In this document: positions 53,913 to 63,730 of the stretch, piece after piece | Position numbering within the stretch: the first letter of the stretch is position 1 | Layout: each line of letters starts with the position of its first letter | Source: Flavobacteriaceae bacterium | GTDB lineage: Bacteria > Bacteroidota > Bacteroidia > Flavobacteriales > Flavobacteriaceae | DNA: 64,000 nt | Assembly (NCBI GenBank): GCA_030683815.1 | Contig: JAUXPJ010000019.1 | Span: 114,787 to 178,786 of the forward strand | Direction of reading: 5' to 3' | The notes under the pieces: model-generated | Databases searched by the model: none | What the model saw: the letters and a program-made list of their open reading frames with translations, nothing else | Told to the model about the DNA's origin: nothing | Made by a program: the position numbers and the translations under genes

Positions 53913-56117
53913 TTATAAATCGTTAAGGTTTAAGCTGTAGTAGTCCAAAATATTTTTAAGTATTTCATAAGTTTCAGTTTTATTCATTGCTAGATTAGCG
54001 AAGTCAACCACTCGTTCAAGTTCTTTCTTTACTAAACCCTTCTCCATTTCAAAGGTATTTTCTTCTGTACTAACTTCAGGGACAACTACTAAATCGTGAA
54101 TAGTGGCGTGGATTTTATCCTTGTGCAATCGTAACACTCTACCTCTTCTTTGAATAAATTGTCTTGGATTCCCTGTGCTCGCACAAAATATGGCTAATTC
54201 TGAACGTGGTACATCTACACCTTCATCTAAACATTTCATTGAAGTCAATACGTGAATTTTACTCTCTTCAAAGTTTTTTAAGATTTCCTCTCGGTTGGTA
54301 GAATTTGCAGTAAACTGTTTCACCATTATTGAATCATCAGTATTACTAACTGCCTTGGTATATTCGTTTATCAATCTGTTTTCTTCATCTGTTTCAACAC
54401 TAAAATCGGTTTCGTCAAAACTTGCTTCGATACCTTCAGGAACATAAACCAAAGTATATTTTAGATTTTTTCGTTTATCATACTCACTTCTTAGAATCCC
54501 TTTAAAAACATCTAATTTATTTGCTGCTTTATGAATGATTCGTTTTCTTTCTAAGAGTTTTTTCTCAATTTCAGGAGTACTTCTGAAAGCACCAGTTTCT
54601 TTATCGAACATACCCATTCTCAACAGTTGGAGCGACAAATCCTTGTATTTCACCATTTCCTGGTCAGTAAGCTTTACTATGTGTGGATGATATGTGTATT
54701 TACAAAGCCATCCAATTTTCAAGGCTTCTTCCATTGAATAAGAAACAATGTAAGGCGGCTCATCATTAAAAAACTCTTGAATCGCTTGGTTTCCTGCTTC
54801 ATCAAATTTTCTGTGCGGTGTTGCGGATAAGCCAATTCGCTTTTCAAGATGTATGGTTGGTAACAATCTTAAAAGACCTTGAGAACCCAAATTGTGTGTT
54901 TCATCTGCAATTAGAATGGTGTCTTTTGGAAGTTGTTTAAAGTAACTTTGAAACTTAGGTCTTGGTAATGAAGCATAAGTTACAATGACAATATAGGAAG
55001 TGTCAATCAGTTTTGAAGCTGTATTGAAAAAAGCAAGATTCTTATCCCAATTCTCTTTGGAGCTTACTGTGATAATGTTTTTGAAGTTAAACTTGGTACA
55101 TTCCTTTTTCCATTGTTCCACCAACGCTGTTGTTGGAACCGTTATAATTGCTCTGTAAATCTTTGTTTTCTGGTATTCATTCAGCAAGCAATTGAGTGCG
55201 GTAATCGTTTTACCCGTTCCAGTTGCCATTGCAAACATTCCTTTGTAATTATTTGCAACCCAATTATTATCTGCATTTATTTGATATTCTCTTGGACCTT
55301 CCGGATATGGAAATCTAGGAGTTCTTCTAATTATTTCAATTTCACTAAAAAGCTTTGTGATTGTTTTTTTGAGCTTTGTATTTGAAATTAAACTCGCTTT
55401 CTTTTTAAGTAACTCTTCTTCCTGAACTAACAATTCATTTATGTCTTTCCTGCCAAACCTATCTTTTAAAACGACTTCAATCTCATTAACGGGTATATAT
55501 TCAACATCTTCATCTTTTTCGGTGAAATAGTCATCTATGAGTTTTAATTGCTTTTTGATTAGCTTGTTTGACCGACCATTTTCCCAACTCAAAAAGGCTT
55601 CTAATTCTTCTAAATTTTCAGACAATCCGTAAAGAGTGAAATTGCAAGATGCCTTGTAGCCAATAAAATCTTGCCCATCACTAAAAACGCCAGATTTGTA
55701 ATGAGCTATTCCTTTTCCATTTTTTGGTTTAATAACTTTAATTTCAATTCGTTTTTCAGCAATGAGATAAGCCAAGCATTCAAAAAAATGTGTATCATAT
55801 TCATCTAAAACCCTACCAAGTGAAACAACATCTGTTAAATCGAAAACTTTATTTACAACTTCACCATTAGCTTTTACAACCGCTTCTTTGTCTTTAGAAG
55901 AAAGCAAATGATTGATAACCATTTTCATTTTACCTCCTTTGCTGATAAAGGTGGCAAAGCCAACAGAAAGCAAGTTGATAGCCGATGAACTGAAGTAACC
56001 CAACAGCAAATTGAACTCACTGCTATTGGCCAATCCATCCAAATAAAATTGCAAGGGTTCGTCTTCTGAACCTGTTTTATAATCTCTATCCAATGACCAG
56101 TCGCAATCTTTAAGCAT
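53913..56117 (-). CDS. PLD-like domain plus SF2 helicase (SspF-like?)
   Basis: The 734-residue protein begins with a phospholipase-D-like region (about 20-190) with GIAHYKSGVFSDG and a following KASCNFTLYG, an HxK-type motif. An SF2 DEAD/DEAH helicase follows: NNYKGMFAMATGTGKTITAL (motif I), ILIADETHNLGSQGLL (motif II), RIGLSATPHRKF (motif III) and FIQRRGRVLRLHKDK (motif VI). It could cut or unwind DNA. Its place between the desulfurase and the ATPase fits the restriction component of an Ssp system. Confidence 0.8.
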   Translation of the reverse strand: MLKDCDWSLDRDYKTGSEDEPLQFYLDGLANSSEFNLLLGYFSSSAINLLSVGFATFISKGGKMKMVINHLLSSKDKEAVVKANGEVVNKVFDLTDVVSLGRVLDEYDTHFFECLAYLIAEKRIEIKVIKPKNGKGIAHYKSGVFSDGQDFIGYKASCNFTLYGLSENLEELEAFLSWENGRSNKLIKKQLKLIDDYFTEKDEDVEYIPVNEIEVVLKDRFGRKDINELLVQEEELLKKKASLISNTKLKKTITKLFSEIEIIRRTPRFPYPEGPREYQINADNNWVANNYKGMFAMATGTGKTITALNCLLNEYQKTKIYRAIITVPTTALVEQWKKECTKFNFKNIITVSSKENWDKNLAFFNTASKLIDTSYIVIVTYASLPRPKFQSYFKQLPKDTILIADETHNLGSQGLLRLLPTIHLEKRIGLSATPHRKFDEAGNQAIQEFFNDEPPYIVSYSMEEALKIGWLCKYTYHPHIVKLTDQEMVKYKDLSLQLLRMGMFDKETGAFRSTPEIEKKLLERKRIIHKAANKLDVFKGILRSEYDKRKNLKYTLVYVPEGIEASFDETDFSVETDEENRLINEYTKAVSNTDDSIMVKQFTANSTNREEILKNFEESKIHVLTSMKCLDEGVDVPRSELAIFCASTGNPRQFIQRRGRVLRLHKDKIHATIHDLVVVPEVSTEENTFEMEKGLVKKELERVVDFANLAMNKTETYEILKNILDYYSLNLNDL

Positions 56118-56119
56118 AA

Positions 56120-57265
56120 TTAAAAATTTGGTTGAGTGAGTTCTTTTATTTTCTTAATCACTGTTTCAATGTCTTCATTGTTGTTGTACTTGCCAATTGA
56201 AAAACGCAATGAAGCAAACGCATCATCACCACTTAATCCCATAGCTTTTAAAACGTGTGAGGGTTCAACAACTGCTGATGAACAAGCCGAACCATTGGAA
56301 ACGGCAATATCTTTCATTCTTCCAATCATAACATTGGCATCCTGACCTTTAAAACAAATGTTAGTGGTATTGTAAATTCTATTTACTGAACCACCATTTA
56401 GGGAAGTGTTCGGCAATTTTAATAACTCTTGCTCTAATTTATCTCGTAGTTCGTTAACAGTTTTATGGTTTTGTTTCATTTCATGACTGGCTATTTCACA
56501 AGCTTTGGCAAGGGCAATTATTCCAGATACGTTAAGTGTTCCGCTTCTTAAACCTTGCTCGTGACCACCACCGTGGATTTGTGGTGTGAGTTTTACTTTA
56601 TTTTCTCTTTGCCTTACATACAAAGCTCCAATTCCTTTTGGAGCATACATTTTATGACCACTGAAACAAAGCAAATCAATACCTAAATCATCTAAATCAA
56701 TTTCAATTTTCCCAACCGCTTGTGTGGCATCTGTCATAAATAAAGCTCCTTTTTCGTGAGCGATTGATGCAATTTCTTTGATGGGTTGAATCACTCCAGT
56801 TTCGTTATTGACATACATCACTGAAACAAGAATGGTATCTAGTCTAATGTTTTTATCAAGTTCATCTAAGTCAATCAATCCATTACTATGAACTGGCAAA
56901 TAAGTAACTTCAAAACCTTTTCTTTCTAAATCTTTGCAAGTATCTAAAACCGCTTTGTGTTCGGTTGAAACAGTTACAATATGTTTTCCTTTATTGGAAT
57001 AACTTTCCGCAACACCTTTTATAGCAATATTGATGGCTTCGGTTGCACCGCTTGTAAAAATCAGTTCATTTGGTTCTGCATTGATAAAATCAGCTATTTG
57101 CTCACGAGCTTGTTTTACTTTTTCATTGATGGTTTGACCAAAATGGTGGGTGCTACTTGGATTGGCAAAGTTATCCTTTAGAAAAGGCAACATTGCCTCA
57201 AGCACCCTTGAGTCGATGGGGGTGGTAGAGTTGTAGTCGAGATATTTTATATTTTCAGGAAACAT
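56120..57265 (-). CDS. Cysteine desulfurase (SspA/DndA-like)
   Basis: The 381-residue protein is a NifS/IscS-type class V PLP enzyme: YLDYNSTTPIDSRVLEAMLPFL, NPSSTHHFGQ, IFTSGATEAINIAIKG, VSTEHKAVLD, SGHKMYAPKGIGALY (PLP Lys) and SNGSACSSAVVEPSHVL with the persulfide Cys. It releases sulfur from cysteine for the modification protein. Location within the operon, two bases before the helicase gene, marks it as the sulfur donor for DNA phosphorothioation. Confidence 0.9.
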   Translation of the reverse strand: MFPENIKYLDYNSTTPIDSRVLEAMLPFLKDNFANPSSTHHFGQTINEKVKQAREQIADFINAEPNELIFTSGATEAINIAIKGVAESYSNKGKHIVTVSTEHKAVLDTCKDLERKGFEVTYLPVHSNGLIDLDELDKNIRLDTILVSVMYVNNETGVIQPIKEIASIAHEKGALFMTDATQAVGKIEIDLDDLGIDLLCFSGHKMYAPKGIGALYVRQRENKVKLTPQIHGGGHEQGLRSGTLNVSGIIALAKACEIASHEMKQNHKTVNELRDKLEQELLKLPNTSLNGGSVNRIYNTTNICFKGQDANVMIGRMKDIAVSNGSACSSAVVEPSHVLKAMGLSGDDAFASLRFSIGKYNNNEDIETVIKKIKELTQPNF

Positions 57266-57270
57266 AATTT

Positions 57271-57909
57271 CTAACTTTCACGCTTATTAAGGTTTAACAA
57301 TTCTGTCTCCAATTGACTTTTTCTTGCTTCAAGTTTTTCAACAAATTCCTTTGGATAAGTTAAATCTTTAAATTCAGCTGAGTTACCTGTCAATTCTCTA
57401 TTATAGGCTAATTTGATTAGCAAGAAATGAGTAGTAGCCCTTGGGATAATTTCTAGCCTTAATTCACTGTCATCAATCAAACCTGATTTTTCTTGAATCA
57501 ACCTTTCAGAGTCTTCACCTAATTTAATAATTTGCTCTAATAATACTTTGTCATTTCCCACGAATACCCGATTGTTTATTAGATATAATAAAGTTGAAAA
57601 GCTATCATCTTTCTCTCGATATTTTTTACTAAACTTTTCATAAAGTTTAGTGCTCTTCATCCGTTGTTGAATTAGAGGACCGTAAAATTCATCCAATTTC
57701 TTTTGAATTATTTGTCTTGCTTCTAAATCTTTTTGAGCATTAAGTGCCTTAATATTTTGAGCTGACTGAGATTTTAAGGTTTGTCTTGTGACAAAGAATG
57801 TAGCTAAAATTGCTAGTAGTGAAACTATTGTTGGCCCCAAATCCTGAATAAACTTCCAAATATCAAAGGAAGCTTGTATTTCATTAGAATTACAATGTAG
57901 TAATACCAT
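57271..57909 (-). CDS. Membrane-anchored coiled-coil protein embedded in the ssp-like operon
   Basis: The 212-residue protein has one N-terminal membrane helix (LGPTIVSLLAILATFFVT). A basic amphipathic coiled coil (TLKSQSAQNIKALNAQKDLEARQIIQKKL) and a helical soluble domain follow. No known family. It overlaps the nucleoside-deoxyribosyltransferase-like gene by 20 bases, so the two are coupled. The arrangement of a possible nucleotide-acting enzyme and a single-helix membrane protein recalls sensor-effector pairs of defence systems, by analogy only. Confidence 0.6.
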   Translation of the reverse strand: MVLLHCNSNEIQASFDIWKFIQDLGPTIVSLLAILATFFVTRQTLKSQSAQNIKALNAQKDLEARQIIQKKLDEFYGPLIQQRMKSTKLYEKFSKKYREKDDSFSTLLYLINNRVFVGNDKVLLEQIIKLGEDSERLIQEKSGLIDDSELRLEIIPRATTHFLLIKLAYNRELTGNSAEFKDLTYPKEFVEKLEARKSQLETELLNLNKRES

Positions 57910-58297
57910 TTCGAAGGTTTTTTAAATAAGTTATACCATCAGAAAAATTGTCAAAAACGATTGAAGATGACTCTCGAACAATTTTAAATTTTTGTTCAAA
58001 AATTTCATCTAAAGATGATTTTTCATCTATCAAAATTATTTGTTTACCTAAGGCTGCTGCATAACCAATCTCTAAAGTCAGACCAAAGCCAGAAGGATTA
58101 TCTTTTTGCATATACGCAAAAACAACATCACAATTTTTGACATAGAATAAATCCCACATCGTATACTCATTTGCCTTTAATAAGAAATGTTCCCGTGGGT
58201 TGAAATAGATATAACCATCTTTGCCAACTAAGTTAATAACTTGTTGTTGCCAATTAGATTCATTCATTCCACCTGATAAAAAAACTTTTATATCCAT
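57890..58297 (-). CDS. Nucleoside 2-deoxyribosyltransferase-like protein
   Basis: The 135-residue protein has the nucleoside deoxyribosyltransferase fold pattern: KVFLSGGMNESNWQQQVIN at the start, DLFYVKNCDVVFAYMQKDNPSGFGLTLEIGYAAALGKQIILIDE and a final helix. Asp and Glu residues in these segments correspond to catalytic positions of the family. Relatives cleave or exchange N-glycosidic bonds, and related folds act as NADase/nucleotide hydrolases in defence systems. It sits six bases after sspD-like and overlaps the membrane-protein gene. Confidence 0.75.
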   Translation of the reverse strand: MDIKVFLSGGMNESNWQQQVINLVGKDGYIYFNPREHFLLKANEYTMWDLFYVKNCDVVFAYMQKDNPSGFGLTLEIGYAAALGKQIILIDEKSSLDEIFEQKFKIVRESSSIVFDNFSDGITYLKNLRNGITTL

Positions 58298-58303
58298 ACT
58301 TAT

Positions 58304-59407
58304 TTAAATAAAACAAGCCGCACAACCTTCGCCCTCGGCATCATCCAAGATGTCCACTAGGTAAGGTGATTTTGCTTTTGATTTTCTTTCCATTCTTTTA
58401 ATATATTCTTCTTTGATGGCAGCCATTCTCTTAGGCTGTATCAATTCTTCTAGACTTTCTGTTTGTGCCCAAGTGTATCCGTCTTTCTCATATTCCATCG
58501 CTTTCTTGTACAAATCAGGATGTTGCTCGTACAACCAAACCCATTCTATTTTTTGTTGGAAAAAGCAAAAGAAACAACCCGAACGACTTCTTGCGTATTC
58601 TCCTTTTTTACCATTGATTTCGAAATCTATTTTGTTGTAATAGGCAGGTACTCCCACACCACTTTCTTCCAAGATTTTGAATATATCCGCTCGCACTAGC
58701 ACTTCATCATTGTCCAAAAGTGGAAAAGTAGCTTCTGTAGCTAAGGGATAATCCGTTGTTTTTAAAAAATCGAAAACAAGATGATTAAATGCCTTCACGT
58801 TTGTATCTAGCAAAGTAGTTAGTTTTTGGTCTAATGTAAAACTTGTATCAATTTTTCGAGAAATGGTTTGAAAGGCTTTTTCTTGATTGTTACCAAAATC
58901 GATGTTCTTTGACATTGCTAAAAGTTGATCCATATTTTGGTTAGAAAGCAACTTGGTCACAACATCTAAACTCCAAATATTTTTACGAAAGGGAAATATA
59001 GATTGAATGTTCTTTTTGGTAGAAATGTATCCTTCTCGTTCTTCATCACCTCTAATACCAACATAAGAAACCACAGGGTCTGTGCCTACATAGTTTTCAA
59101 AGGGCTCTAATTTCAATTTTTTAGTACACCAGCGAGCATTTGAAGAAGGTAGAAAACCACCGTACATTTTCAAAAAATGGTCAAATGGGTCTTCGGAACT
59201 ATTTTCTGCACCTTGTAAAAGTTCTATTTTTATTCCTAGATATACTTCTAAGTTTCGAATCAACTGATAAGTTTCTTCTAGTTCTTTTCCTGTATCACAA
59301 GAATAAAACTCCAAATCAATAGAAGGATATTTTGTCTTGACGTAAATAGCCAAAGCTGCACTGTCTTTTCCTCCTGATATGCCTAATACGTGTCTTACTT
59401 TGCTCAT
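58304..59407 (-). CDS. SspD/DndC-like PAPS-reductase-family DNA sulfur-modification protein
   Basis: The 367-residue protein has an N-terminal PP-loop ATPase motif LGISGGKDSAALAIYVKTKY. It has the family core FYSCDTGKELEETY, SSNARWCTKKLKLEPFE and YVGIRGDEEREGY. Four or more Cys occur in the C-terminal region (RSRSGCFFCFFQQ; GEGCAACFI), together with the earlier Cys candidates for an Fe-S cluster. It activates the DNA phosphate so sulfur can replace a non-bridging oxygen. It overlaps the sspC-like gene by four bases. Confidence 0.88.
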   Translation of the reverse strand: MSKVRHVLGISGGKDSAALAIYVKTKYPSIDLEFYSCDTGKELEETYQLIRNLEVYLGIKIELLQGAENSSEDPFDHFLKMYGGFLPSSNARWCTKKLKLEPFENYVGTDPVVSYVGIRGDEEREGYISTKKNIQSIFPFRKNIWSLDVVTKLLSNQNMDQLLAMSKNIDFGNNQEKAFQTISRKIDTSFTLDQKLTTLLDTNVKAFNHLVFDFLKTTDYPLATEATFPLLDNDEVLVRADIFKILEESGVGVPAYYNKIDFEINGKKGEYARSRSGCFFCFFQQKIEWVWLYEQHPDLYKKAMEYEKDGYTWAQTESLEELIQPKRMAAIKEEYIKRMERKSKAKSPYLVDILDDAEGEGCAACFI

Positions 59408-62400
59408 TGTAATAATTCTTTAAGTAGGTTCAAGACAGCAGCGATATTCGAAGTATTGTCTTTGCCCAATTTGTTTTTCAATTCGTTCTTCAATTGCTCG
59501 ATTTCTTTGCTCTTGCTCTTAGGTACTCTGACTACTTTCGGGTCAATCTTACTAAAGAATGAATCTATTTTGACACCAATCACTTCTTCTAGGCTTTCAT
59601 CAATATCAGTCTTGGAAATTTTGGTTAAACTATCCAATTCCAAAATCATTGTCTTAAATCGTTCATATAGCAAGATTTCATCTTCGTCAGAAAACATTTC
59701 AATTGTTTTACCCGTAATGGCTTGTGCTATCGAGTTTAACCAAGCTTTCTTATCATCTAATGGAGAATCTAATCTTTGAACAAACGTTTTCTGGTTATTC
59801 AAAAGCATATGCTTTTTCAATTTCGAAAAACGCTTTTGCAGATATTCTTTGTATTCTTCAAATTCAATTGATTTACCTACAAATTCATTGCAAATGAATT
59901 CCTCAAATCGCTTTAAAAGTTCATCATAAGAAGTTCGCAACTCCCTAACTGCATCTTGCAGATTGGTTGTATAACTTTGAAGTTTAGACTTGTCTTTTTG
60001 TAAAGTTGAAAGCGTTATTCCTAAAGCATTTGGAAAGGCCTCAAAAAAAGTTACCTCTGGGTCTTTACTGGTTGAAATCGCTTGACGAATTTTCAGAGCC
60101 GAAGGAGAAAGCCTTTTTGTGTTCTTACTATAATCCGGCAATTGTTTGTAAAAAACAATAAACGGTTTTATAGTCTCAATAAAAGTGTTGTTATCAAACT
60201 TTTGCTCCGTTGACTGATTCAAAAATGTTCGGTAACTATTGAAGATGTCTAATTTCACCCCTTCAATGTCAAAGGTTTTGATAGAATACTTTTCTGGATA
60301 TTTAGCAATCAATTCTAAATTCTCTTCTGATAGATTCGGTATGTAACTGTCATCATTAAAAATGGCAAAGTCATCTCGCTTCAAAAACAAGAATGTCGGA
60401 ATCCAAAAATCAATCAATCCTTGCTTTAGTTTAAAAGGCCTCTTACTAAGCATTTCAGACAATTCAGAAATCTTAAGTTGTTCTGATTTGGCACTTTCTA
60501 AGAAGTCTTCCGATGCTCTCCATAATCTGTTGAAGGATGAATTATTATCAATGGAAATTACATCCAACGAGTTTTCTCTGATGGGTGAAATGCCATTTTC
60601 CTTGAGAAGAGATAAATAGATTGTCTTTTCAGGCGGAAATTTCGAATCTTCAAAACCTAAATTTTCCTTACCCCAATTGTTAGCCAAAGCCTTGAAGTAA
60701 TTCCTTTTTGCCGTGTGAATGGATGAAGAAATTTTGTGCTTGTTCACCAATTCATTCTTAAATGCAGGAGTTGCATTATATACAATACTGCAAACCTGAG
60801 AAAGCAATTTGTTGAAGTCTTTTTTGTCTGCTATTTTCTTTTCATCACCGTAGAAAAACCATTTTACTTCCTTACTTCCAGAATAAATGCTGTCCGTGAT
60901 ATAGTGGTTGAGCAATCGGATTTGTGATTCAACGATGTTTTCCAGTTCTCTTTTAGCAACCTTATCGTCCTTGTTTTCTTCAAGAACCTTTTGAATTTTC
61001 TCAATCTCAAACAACAAGTTTTTTATTTCAGCAGAATTTTTGAAGAAACAATAAATGATAGCTTCTTCTTGAAGTTTTGATTTATTTTGAATGTCACTTT
61101 CTTTCAACTTGCTATTGAAAACTAGATTCACAAAGCCATCAATTTCACCTTCGGGAGTTTTTTGAATAGGATAGTCTGAAATTACAAACTCAAAATACCT
61201 TGGTGTTCCTGTGGAAAATGAATACTGCTTGGCAAAAACTGGACTGAATTGAATATGCTTATTCAGAAGTGTAGTAATATCAACTACTTCCGAAATCTTA
61301 TTACCAGCTTCAATTAAAGCTGTTTGAATATCTAAGTCAGTTCCTTCAAACAGAATGAAACGCTTTGAATGTAAACGATAACGGATGATATTCTTTGCTT
61401 CGAGATTTTTGATTGCACCTTTTGCATCCGAAACGCCACAAGTAGTTTTTAAATAATCAATCAAGAAATTCAAGTCTAAGATTGAACCACTTGCAGAGAA
61501 GATATTCAAAAGTCCAATCGTTTTAACCACTTTGATGTAATCATTAATATTTGAATCAAATGCTCTTTCCACTTCTTCAATGGAAGAACGAATTGAACTC
61601 CAAGCAGAAAAGTCAGGATTGTACTTTGAGGTTAAAAACGAGTAGAAGTTGAAATTCAGATAATCGTATACATTCGATAAATTATAAAACGGATTTTCCA
61701 GTTTGTTGAACTTCGCCAAACCTGTATGGTCCGATGATTCAAGAAATGAAAACAGTGAGCGTTCATTTTGTCCGTATCTCTGCAATGAAAGCGTGAGAAT
61801 ATTTGCAGAAAGAATATCAAGCGGATATAGCTTTGAAGCAATTTCTTTGAGAAAATCTTTATTGAAGTTGAAGGCTTTTGTTTCGGTAGTGAGCTTCAAG
61901 CATTTTTCAATTTCTGATTTAGAAGTCTTGGTTTCAAAGTTCACCGCAACGTATTCAGAAGCCAAAAATAAAAGCTGTTCAACAGGTTCGTTAAAGGTGA
62001 TTTCGCGGAAACGCCCTTTTACTTTCGTCCACTCTTGTTGTTGGGTTTTGCTTAGCGAATAAGCATACGACTCCAAACTTTGGTGAACAGTTGTAATTAG
62101 AACAATGTTGTGTTTTGGATTATTACAAAATTCTGCGAGCTGCTGAATGAAATAAAGTTCCTTTTCAGGATTGTGTTTACTAGCATACTCTAAAAACTTA
62201 CCGAACTCATCAATCAGGATAAATAAAACCTTGTTTTCCTTTCCAAAGGAATGGTATCTGTTGAATATCTCTGAAAGAATATTTTCTTGTTGATTCTTGT
62301 TTGTTTGAACTTCAAAAGCATCTGCAAACTGCTCCACAATGGAAGAGTAGGAACCAATAATCTTAACAAAATCAAACTTAGGACTTGCAAGGAAATTAGG

Positions 62401-62622
62401 GTCAAAATAGCGTTTTATTCCTTTGACGCTCTGCTCAAAAGCTAGTAAAAAAGAAGATTTACCCGTACCATATGTACCAACCACATTAAATGAACGAATG
62501 CCTTTTTTAAAGTCATTAACTATTTGGCTAACAACTTGTCTAGCATTGGGTGTTGGAATGTAATTGAAATCCCTGTCAGTATCCCTGATAATATTTACCG
62601 ATGTTGTGAAATTATTTGCCAT
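59404..62622 (-). CDS. SspC-like large ATPase
   Basis: The 1072-residue protein has a Walker A motif in SFNVVGTYGTGKSSFLLAFEQ (about 40-60) and a Walker B motif in VLFILIDEFGKFLEYASKHNPEKEL (about 130-155), followed by a very long helical part. It corresponds in size and position to SspC, the ATPase of single-stranded phosphorothioation systems. It overlaps sspB-like by 11 bases and sspD-like by four. Confidence 0.82.
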   Translation of the reverse strand: MANNFTTSVNIIRDTDRDFNYIPTPNARQVVSQIVNDFKKGIRSFNVVGTYGTGKSSFLLAFEQSVKGIKRYFDPNFLASPKFDFVKIIGSYSSIVEQFADAFEVQTNKNQQENILSEIFNRYHSFGKENKVLFILIDEFGKFLEYASKHNPEKELYFIQQLAEFCNNPKHNIVLITTVHQSLESYAYSLSKTQQQEWTKVKGRFREITFNEPVEQLLFLASEYVAVNFETKTSKSEIEKCLKLTTETKAFNFNKDFLKEIASKLYPLDILSANILTLSLQRYGQNERSLFSFLESSDHTGLAKFNKLENPFYNLSNVYDYLNFNFYSFLTSKYNPDFSAWSSIRSSIEEVERAFDSNINDYIKVVKTIGLLNIFSASGSILDLNFLIDYLKTTCGVSDAKGAIKNLEAKNIIRYRLHSKRFILFEGTDLDIQTALIEAGNKISEVVDITTLLNKHIQFSPVFAKQYSFSTGTPRYFEFVISDYPIQKTPEGEIDGFVNLVFNSKLKESDIQNKSKLQEEAIIYCFFKNSAEIKNLLFEIEKIQKVLEENKDDKVAKRELENIVESQIRLLNHYITDSIYSGSKEVKWFFYGDEKKIADKKDFNKLLSQVCSIVYNATPAFKNELVNKHKISSSIHTAKRNYFKALANNWGKENLGFEDSKFPPEKTIYLSLLKENGISPIRENSLDVISIDNNSSFNRLWRASEDFLESAKSEQLKISELSEMLSKRPFKLKQGLIDFWIPTFLFLKRDDFAIFNDDSYIPNLSEENLELIAKYPEKYSIKTFDIEGVKLDIFNSYRTFLNQSTEQKFDNNTFIETIKPFIVFYKQLPDYSKNTKRLSPSALKIRQAISTSKDPEVTFFEAFPNALGITLSTLQKDKSKLQSYTTNLQDAVRELRTSYDELLKRFEEFICNEFVGKSIEFEEYKEYLQKRFSKLKKHMLLNNQKTFVQRLDSPLDDKKAWLNSIAQAITGKTIEMFSDEDEILLYERFKTMILELDSLTKISKTDIDESLEEVIGVKIDSFFSKIDPKVVRVPKSKSKEIEQLKNELKNKLGKDNTSNIAAVLNLLKELLQ

Positions 62623-63496
62623 AGTATTGATCTAAAATTGTGTAAGCGTCTGCTTTGTTTTTGAATTGCAACTCCTTAATACCTGCTTGGTCTGTAAAAG
62701 TGATGTCTTTAAACTCATTCACTATTTCGGAGATTTTATTCATCAAGCCGGAACGATTTAAAGCGAAAATTGAACCCGGGCTATTCAAGTAAAACTCCAA
62801 TGAATTCAAACTGATAGAGTTACCGTAGTTTGAATTGTCAAGTATTGTGTACAACACAACTGATTCGGGAAGATTATCTCTTTCTGTATTTTCAATGTAA
62901 AATTGTTCATCCTTGCCTTTTCCAGTTGTTTTTAAAAGTTCTATTTCAGACAGAATCCCCGAAAAACTATCTTCAACATCCTTACTCTCAGGGTCGCTTT
63001 TATAAAGGTTAGCAAAAACAATAAAATCTTTAGCAACCGTATTTTCATTGAAATTCAAATCGGGATTACTCTCTCCAATTCTTTTCACATAGTTCATAAA
63101 GGTTTCTTTATTAAAGAATAGTTTTTCCTTTCTGAACTCATTGAAGATAATGCTGTATATTGAAGCAAAGCCATTTTTTACCAATTGGTAATGTAAAAGC
63201 CAAAGACTTGCTTCATCTTCCAAAAACGGGTCATATCCATTTTCATCATCAAATAATCGTTTTCCAAATTCAGTTGGAATGTCTTTGTTATCTATAATAT
63301 TAAAAGCTTTCAGCCAAAATCGAATGGATGAAACCATATTTTTACCTACACCAAGCTGAACAACAGCATCTTCGTCATTGAAATTTTTTCCTTCTTGCAC
63401 ATAGTCATACCCCTTTTTTAACCAAAGTTGTCGGCACTGAAAGGAGTCGTGACCAGAGAATGTATATTTTGTTATTTCAGTATTTTCTATTATCAT
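62612..63496 (-). CDS. DUF4007 protein, SspB-like
   Basis: The 294-residue protein starts with the DUF4007 signature YTFSGHDSFQCRQLWLKKGYDYVQ, then VVQLGVGKNMVSSIRFWLKA and ASLWLLHYQLVKN. DUF4007 is the family of SspB, the DNA nicking subunit of SspABCD phosphorothioation. It is the first gene of the ten-gene operon running to 50981. A TTACTTTG segment about 30 bases before the start may be a degenerate -7 box. Confidence 0.85.
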   Translation of the reverse strand: MIIENTEITKYTFSGHDSFQCRQLWLKKGYDYVQEGKNFNDEDAVVQLGVGKNMVSSIRFWLKAFNIIDNKDIPTEFGKRLFDDENGYDPFLEDEASLWLLHYQLVKNGFASIYSIIFNEFRKEKLFFNKETFMNYVKRIGESNPDLNFNENTVAKDFIVFANLYKSDPESKDVEDSFSGILSEIELLKTTGKGKDEQFYIENTERDNLPESVVLYTILDNSNYGNSISLNSLEFYLNSPGSIFALNRSGLMNKISEIVNEFKDITFTDQAGIKELQFKNKADAYTILDQYYGK

Positions 63497-63585
63497 CTTT
63501 TCTTATGAAAATCTATTTTATAAGCTACAAAGTAACCAAATTATTGCCTTTTATCGAGTGAAAAATAACTTTACTTATTAACCTG

Positions 63586-63702
63586 TTATTCAATCTGGGA
63601 AAAAAAAATTTCGTTAACTATTACTCCTTCAATTGTACATTTCACAAGTTGGTCAGTCACTCGGTTTATTATTCTATCATATGTTAGTTTTTGCTCTGTC
63701 AT
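63586..63702 (-). CDS. Very small hypothetical frame (38 aa)
   Basis: A 38-codon minus-strand frame reads MTEQKLTYDRIINRVTDQL and so on, ending in TAA. It has coding-like composition and lies between the ssp-like operon and an attC-like element. It may be a remnant or a small real gene; no family is recognised. Confidence 0.3.
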   Translation of the reverse strand: MTEQKLTYDRIINRVTDQLVKCTIEGVIVNEIFFSQIE

Positions 63703-63730
63703 TGTCGTGTTGCACTGTCTTTTAGCATTG

